40,518 nt of DNA from Akkermansiaceae bacterium. GTDB lineage: Bacteria > Verrucomicrobiota > Verrucomicrobiia > Verrucomicrobiales > Akkermansiaceae. The stretch spans positions 1 through 40,518 of the forward strand of contig JALRFY010000237.1 of NCBI GenBank assembly GCA_023253625.1, written 5' to 3'. A program made the position numbers and the translations under genes. Positions within the stretch are counted from its first letter, which is position 1, and the number at the start of each line of letters is the position of its first letter. Below the pieces are notes generated by a model. The model was given only the letters and a program-made list of their open reading frames with translations. It had not been told where the DNA came from and did no database searches. Of the stretch, positions 35,091-40,518 are shown one piece after another.

Positions 35091-36698
35091 TCAATCCGCC
35101 AAGACCTCAATCCCCAACAGACACACGTCGTCATCGAAGTGCCGGGCCTCGGAAAACGCCAGCACACTGCCGAGAATGTCGTCCAAAAGGCATTCCAGCG
35201 TGTCGCCGGAATGACCGGCGATGATATCGATCAAACGACGCTCGAAAAACGGCTCGCCCTCGTGGTTTTCCGCCTCCAACACCCCGTCGGTGAAGAGAAT
35301 CATGCGCTTGAATGCCGCAAGCCTGATCGAGCCGGCCGGGTATTGCGAATTCCGGCTGAGCCCCAGCGCGGGACCGCGGGCATCGCGCCCGGTGGCGATC
35401 TGGCACGCCCCATCAGCCACCTCGACCACCGGCCCGGGATGCCCGGCGCAAGCAAACTGGAAGATGCCCGCCGCGGGATCGATCACTCCGTAAAACGCGG
35501 TCGCGAACATGGTGGTGCCGGCACGTTCCAAAATCGATGCCAGCCCGTCGTTGAGACCATGCAGGAATGCCGCGGGATCAGTGGCCTGCGCACGCTGCTT
35601 TTCGATCAAGCCGCGCAGCATCGCCACAATCAGCGCAGAACGCACGCCATGCCCCATGACATCGCAAATCAACACACCCGCGCGGCCAGCCGGCAGCGGG
35701 ATGACCTCGAAAAAATCCCCCGCCAAACCGGAAATCGGGATGTAACGCGAACCGAAACGGAAACGCTTGCCGCCAGCCTGCAGCTCGGTGAAATCCATGG
35801 TCGCAAATGCCTGTTGGATCTCGCGCGCCAGCATCACCTCTTCTTCGTAGATGTGGTTTTTCTCCTGCAGTTCCGCGGCCAGCTCGGTCGCCTTGCGCTG
35901 GGCCATGACAATGTGCGTCACGTCATTGGAAACCCCGAAGGTGCCCATGATGTTGCCATTGCGGTCGCGCCAGGGAAACTTTGAGGTCATCACCCAGGTC
36001 TCCTCGCCATTCGTCCAAACCTCGTGCTCCAGCTGCCCGGAAACCGGCTCGCCAGTCTCGATAATGCGCCGCTCGTCGGCCTCGGCCGGCTTCCAGTGAT
36101 CCTCATTGAAAAAATCGCGGTCGTGCTTGCCGGTGAGTTCGGAACCCTGCTCGAGCCCCACCCACTCGGCCATGTGCTTGTTGGCCATCACGATGTGTGA
36201 TGCCAGGTCCTTGAAATAGATCTGCACCGGCACATGATCGATCAACTGGCGCAGCAGATAGCGCTCCTCATCCACTTGGGCTTCCGCCTGTTTGCGACGG
36301 CTGATGTCTATCATCGAGCCCGCGATGCGGTAGGTCCGTCCTTCGCGGTCGCGCACCGCGGTGCCGCGGATGCGGAGCCACCGCCAGTCTCCCGAGCCGG
36401 TGCGGATACGGGCATCCACCGCCAGCGTCTCCGGACCATTGCGGCCCAGCACCTGGTCCATCGCACGCTGGAATTTCATCCGCTCCTCCGGGTGGATCCA
36501 CTCGTAAGGCGGCTGGAAAAGATGCGGCGCGTGCCCTTTGCCACATTCGAGAAACTCCAGGATCCGGCGCGAATAATAGATCTCTCCGCGGTCCGTCCAC
36601 CAATCCCAGATACCCTCGTTCGACGCCTTGAGCGCCAACTCCAGGCGCTCCAGCTTCACGGCGTCCCGATCACAGAAACCATGGCGTTGCTCTTCCAT
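35091..36698 (-). CDS. PAS-PAS-PP2C (RsbU-type) signalling phosphatase
   Basis: A 535-residue cytoplasmic sensor. A first PAS domain (about 15-140) includes EGIWDWWTDRGEIYYS and a PAC segment TYRIAGSMIDISRRKQAEAQ; a second (about 150-265) has DHVPVQIYFKDLASHIVMAN and IMGTFGVSNDVTH; a helical linker (LQEKNHIYEEEVMLAREIQQ) leads to a SpoIIE/RsbU phosphatase with metal motifs GDFFEV, CDVMGHGV and terminal DDDVCLLG. Such proteins dephosphorylate anti-sigma antagonist proteins in partner-switching stress control. No antagonist or anti-sigma gene is nearby, and no transmembrane segment is seen. The signal is unknown. ATG 36698 gives a normal N-terminus. Confidence 0.92.
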   Translation of the reverse strand: MEEQRHGFCDRDAVKLERLELALKASNEGIWDWWTDRGEIYYSRRILEFLECGKGHAPHLFQPPYEWIHPEERMKFQRAMDQVLGRNGPETLAVDARIRTGSGDWRWLRIRGTAVRDREGRTYRIAGSMIDISRRKQAEAQVDEERYLLRQLIDHVPVQIYFKDLASHIVMANKHMAEWVGLEQGSELTGKHDRDFFNEDHWKPAEADERRIIETGEPVSGQLEHEVWTNGEETWVMTSKFPWRDRNGNIMGTFGVSNDVTHIVMAQRKATELAAELQEKNHIYEEEVMLAREIQQAFATMDFTELQAGGKRFRFGSRYIPISGLAGDFFEVIPLPAGRAGVLICDVMGHGVRSALIVAMLRGLIEKQRAQATDPAAFLHGLNDGLASILERAGTTMFATAFYGVIDPAAGIFQFACAGHPGPVVEVADGACQIATGRDARGPALGLSRNSQYPAGSIRLAAFKRMILFTDGVLEAENHEGEPFFERRLIDIIAGHSGDTLECLLDDILGSVLAFSEARHFDDDVCLLGIEVLAD

Positions 36699-36813
36699 GC
36701 CATGCCACTATGGGGCCTGGTGCCCGAAAGAGCAAGGTTGCGTTCCAGACCGCTGAAAAATGCCATTCTCCCCGTGTGGTAGAACGCCGTGATTTTTTAG
36801 CCCGTTTTCCCGG

Positions 36814-36842
36814 TTGACACCCCAGGATCGTCCCCCTAGCTT
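36814..36842 (+). promoter_or_regulatory. Sigma70-type promoter of rplM-rpsI
   Basis: TTGACA (36814-36819) is a perfect -35, followed after exactly 17 bp by TAGCTT (36837-36842) as the -10. Transcription should start near 36849, giving a leader of about 50 nt before the rplM ATG. Spacing and position fit a strong housekeeping promoter. Confidence 0.75.
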
Positions 36843-36897
36843 GCGTGCCCCTTCGCGCGCACGGTCGGTGCCGAAGGTATTTTTCCCAACCAATCGA

Positions 36898-37329
36898 ATG
36901 AAGACGTTTTCCGCCAAGCCCCACGAAGTCGAACGCAAGTGGTATGTGATCGACGCCAAGGACAAGATCCTCGGTCAAGTGGCCGTTGAAGCCGCGCGCC
37001 TGCTCCGCGGCAAGCACAAGCCGATATTCACCTCGCACATCGACACCGGCGATTTCGTGGTCGTGATCAATGCCGACAAGGTGGTGCTGAGCGGTGCCAA
37101 GGAACACCAGAAGATCTACACCCGTTTCTCCGGCTACGTCGGCGGGCAGAAATCCGAAACCCCGCGCATGGTCCGCGAGCGTCGGCCCGTCCTGCTCGTT
37201 GAGCGCGCGGTTTACGGCATGCTGCCCAAAACCCGCCTCGGCAAGGCGCAATACACCAAGCTCAAGGTTTACGCCGGTGCCGGGCACCCGCATGAAGCGC
37301 AACAGCCCGCCGAGCACGCCGTCCGCTGA
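36898..37329 (+). CDS. rplM: 50S ribosomal protein L13
   Basis: A 143-residue ribosomal protein that binds 23S rRNA early in large-subunit assembly. [41 protein letters not shown], the [14 protein letters not shown] block and [23 protein letters not shown] in pieces are textbook. The frame is open 28 codons upstream, past the promoter; ATG 36898 is the real start, without any Shine-Dalgarno. It is followed by rpsI after 29 bp, the usual L13-S9 order. Confidence 0.97.
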   Translation: MKTFSAKPHEVERKWYVIDAKDKILGQVAVEAARLLRGKHKPIFTSHIDTGDFVVVINADKVVLSGAKEHQKIYTRFSGYVGGQKSETPRMVRERRPVLLVERAVYGMLPKTRLGKAQYTKLKVYAGAGHPHEAQQPAEHAVR

Positions 37330-37358
37330 TTTCATCACCCCATCACTTTTCCCATCCC

Positions 37359-37754
37359 ATGACTGCCACTCCCACCCAAAGCGCCACCGGCCGCCGCAAA
37401 ACCGCCGTGGCCCACGTCTGGCTCACCGAAGGCACCGGCCAGATCACCATCAACCACCGCTCCTTCGAGGATTACCTGCCAAGCTTGGAACTGCAAAACA
37501 GCGTTCTCGCCCCATTCCATGCAGCCAACCTCTCTAACAAATACGACGTCAAGGTCTCCGTCAAGGGAGGCGGTCCCGTCGCCCAGGCCGTGGCCATCCG
37601 CCATGCCATCTCACGCAGCCTCACCCAGCTTGACGCCGAGACCCGCAAGATCATCAAGCCACTCGGCTTCCTGACCCGAGATCCGCGCATGAAGGAGCGC
37701 AAGAAGTCCGGCCAACCCGGTGCCCGCAAGCGCTTCCAGTTCTCCAAGCGCTGA
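37359..37754 (+). CDS. rpsI: 30S ribosomal protein S9
   Basis: A 131-residue ribosomal protein. SATGRRKTAVAHVWLTEGTG opens it, KGGGPVAQAVAIRHAISRSL lies in the middle, and the C-terminal KKSGQPGARKRFQFSKR ends in the Lys-Arg tail that reaches the ribosomal P site. It is co-transcribed with rplM and followed by a terminator. The 28 bases before its ATG contain no G at all and no Shine-Dalgarno. Confidence 0.97.
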   Translation: MTATPTQSATGRRKTAVAHVWLTEGTGQITINHRSFEDYLPSLELQNSVLAPFHAANLSNKYDVKVSVKGGGPVAQAVAIRHAISRSLTQLDAETRKIIKPLGFLTRDPRMKERKKSGQPGARKRFQFSKR

Positions 37755-37785
37755 TCGCCCACACCCTCCGTCTTTCCCGGAAATC

Positions 37786-37814
37786 GCCGCGCTCCCAGTG
37801 GAGTGCGGCTTTTT
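37786..37814 (+). terminator. Rho-independent terminator of rplM-rpsI
   Basis: GCCGCGCTCC (37786-37795) and GGAGTGCGGC (37800-37809) form a ten-pair stem with one G-U pair and a four-base loop, followed directly by TTTTT. It lies 32 bp after the rpsI stop. Confidence 0.9.
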
Positions 37815-37906
37815 CATGCCGCTGTAGCCAATGCGGTGCGATTCCAGCAATCATGCCAATGGATCAGGTCCTCCTGCCAAAATATCACAATCCATTCACA
37901 CACGCC

Positions 37907-37926
37907 ACGCCATGTGAGGCGTTTTT
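37907..37926 (+). terminator. Weak hairpin with T-run
   Basis: ACGCC (37907-37911) and GGCGT (37918-37922) pair across a six-base loop and continue into TTTTT. The five-pair stem is short; it could be a backup terminator for rpsI or chance. Confidence 0.3.
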
Positions 37927-37973
37927 GCCACAGCCGAGGTGCTCGACCCGCCCGCAAAGACCACCGGATGCAG

Positions 37974-38002
37974 GTCCGGCAACGGAATTGAGATTGCCGG
38001 AC
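37974..38002. promoter_or_regulatory. 9-bp perfect inverted repeat upstream of tetR-like gene
   Basis: GTCCGGCAA (37974-37982) and TTGCCGGAC (37994-38002) are perfect inverted copies separated by 11 bp, about 80 bp before the regulator's ATG. The centre-to-centre spacing of 20 bp (two helical turns) suits a dimeric regulator, or the RNA may fold as a hairpin. It does not resemble the dyad at 38726-38743. Confidence 0.45.
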
Positions 38003-38081
38003 ACCGGTGCGACCCGCTAGCGTGCCTTCCGCTTGACCCAAGCTCCCGCGGCGCAGGCAACAAAACCGGCATGATCCGGAG

Positions 38082-38672
38082 ATGGACGAAGTTGCAGATA
38101 CCATGCCCGACAAGCTCGCCGCTTGTGCCTTTGCGCTTTTTTCACAGCGCGGCATCGAACGCGTCCGGATGGACGACATCGCTCGTAGCGCCGGCGTGAC
38201 CAAGGGCAGCCTCTATTGGCATTACAGCTCGAAGGACGAAGTGATCCATGCCGCTTGCCGGCATTACTACCTCAGCTGGACCAAGCAGATGGAATGCGAA
38301 ACCGCGAAGGCAGCCACGCCTGCCGGAAAACTGAGACACGCCATCCGCTCGTCGGTTCATACCTGCCTGATTGATGAAAACAACCGCACCTTCACCTTGG
38401 AGCTGTTCACCCTGTCCATTCACGACAAAGAGGTGCGCGACGGCTGGCGCATCTTCTTCGACGGAGTGAAGGCATTCTACACAACCCTGCTCCAGAATGC
38501 CATGGCCTGTGGCGAGGTGCCAGAGGGCGATCCGGCGGCCGCTGTCGATCTGATGCTCGCGGCCATGGAGGGCTACAAACTCCGCGCTTTGTTCGAGCCC
38601 GGTCTTTGCGCCCGCAATGCGGAACGGCGGATCACCTCGCTGCTGCTGGAAATCATCGGGGTCCAAGCGTGA
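38082..38672 (+). CDS. TetR/AcrR-family transcriptional regulator
   Basis: A 196-residue DNA-binding repressor. The N-terminal helix-turn-helix is plain: AFALFSQRGIERVR then MDDIARSAGVTKGSLYWHY (about residues 28-48), followed by the KDEVIHAACRHY linker helix. The C-terminal ligand domain is all-helical without known motif. An alternative start is ATG 38103; at ATG 38082 GGAG directly abuts the start codon. It lies 88 bp upstream of the exported oxidoreductase, whose promoter carries a TetR-like dyad, so it may control that gene and the following one. Ligand unknown. Confidence 0.93.
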   Translation: MDEVADTMPDKLAACAFALFSQRGIERVRMDDIARSAGVTKGSLYWHYSSKDEVIHAACRHYYLSWTKQMECETAKAATPAGKLRHAIRSSVHTCLIDENNRTFTLELFTLSIHDKEVRDGWRIFFDGVKAFYTTLLQNAMACGEVPEGDPAAAVDLMLAAMEGYKLRALFEPGLCARNAERRITSLLLEIIGVQA

Positions 38673-38714
38673 TTTCCCTCCAGCACATGAAAGATCCCAC
38701 GCTTGCAACCCGTT

Positions 38715-38744
38715 TTGACTGTTAGCCATACCAGTGGGTATGGA
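38715..38744 (+). promoter_or_regulatory. Putative promoter of the exported oxidoreductase
   Basis: TTGACT (38715-38720) fits the -35 consensus at five of six positions; after 18 bp comes TATGGA (38739-38744) as a weaker -10. The leader would be only about 10 nt before ATG 38761, which would suit the lack of a ribosome site. An 18-bp dyad overlaps the spacer and the -10. Confidence 0.5.
38726..38743. promoter_or_regulatory. 18-bp dyad, candidate TetR operator
   Basis: CCATACC (38726-38732) and GGTATGG (38737-38743) are perfect inverted copies around AGTG. The ATACC/GGTAT core and length are common for TetR-family operators, and it covers the promoter spacer and -10, so binding would block RNA polymerase. 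The regulator gene lies directly upstream. Binding itself is inference. Confidence 0.55.
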
Positions 38745-38760
38745 GACATGACTGACGATC

Positions 38761-40068
38761 ATGAGCGCGGACCAAAGATTCTCGAAATCCTTCAATCGCC
38801 GCGGATTTCTGCGCGGCACCCTCGCAACAGCCATTCCGCTGGCCATGCCCAAGCTGCTTCATGGAGCCGCGCCGGCTCCAACACATCGTCTCCGGCTTGG
38901 CGTGATAGGCACCGGCGGCCAAGGTTCCGGCCACGCACGGACATGGGCGGGCTTGCCGGAATCCCGCTTGGTCGCCGTGTGCGACGTCAACCGCCAAAAT
39001 CTGGAAAGAGCCCGGGCGGATGCAGATGCCGCCCAAGGCAAGGGCTCCTGCTCGGCCTATCATGATTTCCGTGAGATGCTCGCCCGCGATGACATCGATG
39101 CAGTCTCCATCGCCACACCGGACCACTGGCACGCTCTCACCGCACTGGCCGCGATTCGCGCCGGCAAGCATGTCTATCTGGAAAAGCCGGTTGCCTACAG
39201 CGTAGCCGAGGGGCGTGCCTTGGTCGAGGCGGTGCGCCGCCATGGCGTGGTGCTCCAGAATGGCACGCAACAAAGATCCATCAGCACATTCCAACGCGCA
39301 ACCTGGCTGGCCCGATCCGGACGACTCGGCACGGTGCATACGGCCATCGCCAGCTCGCCTTACGGCCTACAGGGCGGAGACCCGAATCCCGCCGCGATCC
39401 CGCCGGAAATCGACTACGACTTCTGGCTCGGTCCCGCACCATGGAAACCCTACACCCCCGGCCGCTGCAAAGGCCATGGCGGAGTCGGCTGGTATCATAT
39501 CCGCGATTACTCAGGCGGCTGGATCACCGCGTGGGGATCCCACCACGTCGATTGCGCCCAATGGGCGCTCGGCAAGGACCATGAGGCACCCGTCTCGGTC
39601 GAGGCCCATGGCGAATTCGCCAGGCACGGCGTCTATGACACCTGCTACAAATGGCGCGCGGAGTTCCGCTATGCGGATGGCAAACAACTGATTTTCGCCA
39701 CCCCCACGGAGGCCGACGGCAAGATGAACGTGCTGATCCAAGGCGATCAAGGCTGGGTCTGCGCCGACCGGGGAAACATCGACGCCCATCCGAAATCTCT
39801 GCTTGCCGAACGCCCCGGCCCCCTTGCCGATCCATGGCCCAACCATCACTATCAGGATTTCCTCCATGCCATCCGCGAGGGAAGGGAAGCAGCCGCGCCC
39901 ATCGAAGGCGCTCACTTGTCCACCACCCTCTGCCATCTGGCAAATATCGCCATCGTGCTTGGCCGGCCACTGCGCTGGGAGGGCACCCACGAGCGCTTCA
40001 TCAACGATCCGGTCGCAGACCGCATGCTCACCTCACCCATGCGCACACCTTGGAACCTCAACGCCTGA
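38761..40068 (+). CDS. Tat-exported Gfo/Idh/MocA-family oxidoreductase (second copy)
   Basis: A 435-residue NAD(P)-dependent oxidoreductase. A twin-arginine signal (NRRGFLRGTLATAIPLAMP) precedes a Rossmann domain with GVIGTGGQGSGHA, VSIATPDHWHALTALAAIRAG (in pieces) and VYLEKPVAYS holding the family EKP. The catalytic domain contains DYDFWLGPAPWKPYTPGR, WYHIRDYSGGWITAWGSHH (typical of the exported verrucomicrobial group). It is only a distant paralogue of the copy at 5418-6674. It is probably controlled by the TetR gene upstream and is followed after 8 bp by another exported protein, so the two likely share a transcript. Substrate unknown, probably a sugar derivative. Confidence 0.9.
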   Translation: MSADQRFSKSFNRRGFLRGTLATAIPLAMPKLLHGAAPAPTHRLRLGVIGTGGQGSGHARTWAGLPESRLVAVCDVNRQNLERARADADAAQGKGSCSAYHDFREMLARDDIDAVSIATPDHWHALTALAAIRAGKHVYLEKPVAYSVAEGRALVEAVRRHGVVLQNGTQQRSISTFQRATWLARSGRLGTVHTAIASSPYGLQGGDPNPAAIPPEIDYDFWLGPAPWKPYTPGRCKGHGGVGWYHIRDYSGGWITAWGSHHVDCAQWALGKDHEAPVSVEAHGEFARHGVYDTCYKWRAEFRYADGKQLIFATPTEADGKMNVLIQGDQGWVCADRGNIDAHPKSLLAERPGPLADPWPNHHYQDFLHAIREGREAAAPIEGAHLSTTLCHLANIAIVLGRPLRWEGTHERFINDPVADRMLTSPMRTPWNLNA

Positions 40069-40076
40069 TAGAAGCC

Positions 40077-40518
40077 ATGAAACTCCACACTCTGATTCCA
40101 GGCATCGTATTACCACTCATGCTTTCCGCCGCCGCAAAGGACAGCGGCGAGGCATTGCATGACTTCGCAAGCTACCAACAAGGCAAACCGCTCGCCCTGT
40201 TGATCGACACGCGCCGCGCGGTCTTTCGCGACAGCACCGAAGAAGCCGCCCGGGCACAACGCGAGCGGGAACTGCTCGCCTTCATCGCCTCGGACGCCCA
40301 CCCGCAGGCCAAGGCGATCGCAATCGATTGGCTCGGCTGCCTCGGCAGTCCGGCCAGTTTGCCGGCATTGGCGGCTGCGGGCAAGGACCCCGCGCTTGCC
40401 GGGCCAGCGGCGGCCGCGAAAAGACGCATCCTGGGACCCGCAGAACCTGCCGAAAACCAACCGGCCACCCCCTCCGTCCATGTGCAAAGCGCCGAGGCCG
40501 CCGCGTTCACCTCTGCCA
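40077..40518 (+). CDS. Secreted protein, 3' end outside window
   Basis: The first 147 codons of a gene that continues beyond the window; the frame is open to the last base. A Sec signal peptide (KLHTLIPGIVLPLMLSAAA) is followed by a helical, Ala- and charge-rich region (EEAARAQRERELLAFIASDA then HPQAKAIAIDWLGCLGSPAS) resembling a HEAT-type repeat, as in many verrucomicrobial secreted proteins. It starts 8 bp after the oxidoreductase stop, so it is probably in the same operon and may work with that enzyme in the periplasm. The partial sequence does not allow a firmer call. Confidence 0.7.
   Translation, partial: MKLHTLIPGIVLPLMLSAAAKDSGEALHDFASYQQGKPLALLIDTRRAVFRDSTEEAARAQRERELLAFIASDAHPQAKAIAIDWLGCLGSPASLPALAAAGKDPALAGPAAAAKRRILGPAEPAENQPATPSVHVQSAEAAAFTSA

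Larger units (their letters stand above)
37755..38081. other. Intergenic region between rpsI and the TetR gene
   Basis: This 327-bp stretch holds the rpsI terminator (37786-37814), a weak hairpin with T-run (37907-37926) and a 9-bp perfect dyad (37974-38002) upstream of the TetR regulator. No ORF in it is convincing. Confidence 0.7.

Overview
The window is GC-rich chromosomal DNA from a member of the Verrucomicrobiota, most likely Verrucomicrobiales (Luteolibacter- or Haloferula-like; inferred from gene content, not from a marker gene). Pointers are the DUF1800/DUF1501 pair, a giant protein with autotransporter-associated beta-strand repeats, Tat-exported Gfo/Idh/MocA oxidoreductases, secreted Sel1 and ankyrin proteins, and the scarcity of Shine-Dalgarno motifs. 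No rRNA, tRNA, CRISPR array, integrase or insertion sequence was seen. About 34 protein genes are densely packed on both strands; the first and last are cut by the window edges.

Layout. 1-3133 (+): end of folE2 overlapping aat, an M42 peptidase and a secreted protein; a convergent DUF6941-like gene follows. 3570-4332 is the longest gene-free stretch: AT-rich, with a perfect DnaA-box match and a pair of near-identical 20-bp repeats. 4333-10399: a LOG-family protein with a degenerate duplicate of its own domain, a Tat-exported oxidoreductase (-), a secreted ankyrin protein and the DUF1800/DUF1501 pair. 10491-13260 (-): an FHS/FucP-like sugar permease, then an exported Mn-type superoxide dismutase whose stop codon overlaps a START-fold (SRPBCC) gene. 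13431-15685 (+): an amino-acid dehydrogenase and a 4-hydroxyproline epimerase, probably hydroxyproline catabolism, with a 14-bp palindrome between them.

15731-25583 (-): a polyamine ABC importer, potA-potB-potC, then a 5.3-kb autotransporter-repeat gene with its own terminator, then potD. 25706-33704: a phosphodiester glycosidase lipoprotein, an EboB-like TatD hydrolase with a 90-aa upstream partner, a secreted cyclophilin with a beta-rich tail, an M3 oligopeptidase coupled to an 85-aa gene, a Sel1-repeat protein and purN. 33725-36698 (-): a PAS-PAS-RsbU phosphatase followed by a chromate transporter. 36898-37754 (+): rplM-rpsI with a clear promoter and a strong terminator. 38082-40518 (+): a TetR regulator, then a Tat-exported oxidoreductase whose promoter carries an 18-bp dyad that may be the TetR operator, and the start of a secreted protein.

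Many genes encode exported proteins, and five carry twin-arginine signals. Several genes start after a G-free, C/A-rich leader instead of a Shine-Dalgarno sequence, which may be a lineage-specific initiation context. No complete new system is evident. The best leads are the split pot locus, the TetR-site promoter, the LOG duplication, the leader pattern and the AT-rich DnaA-box region.
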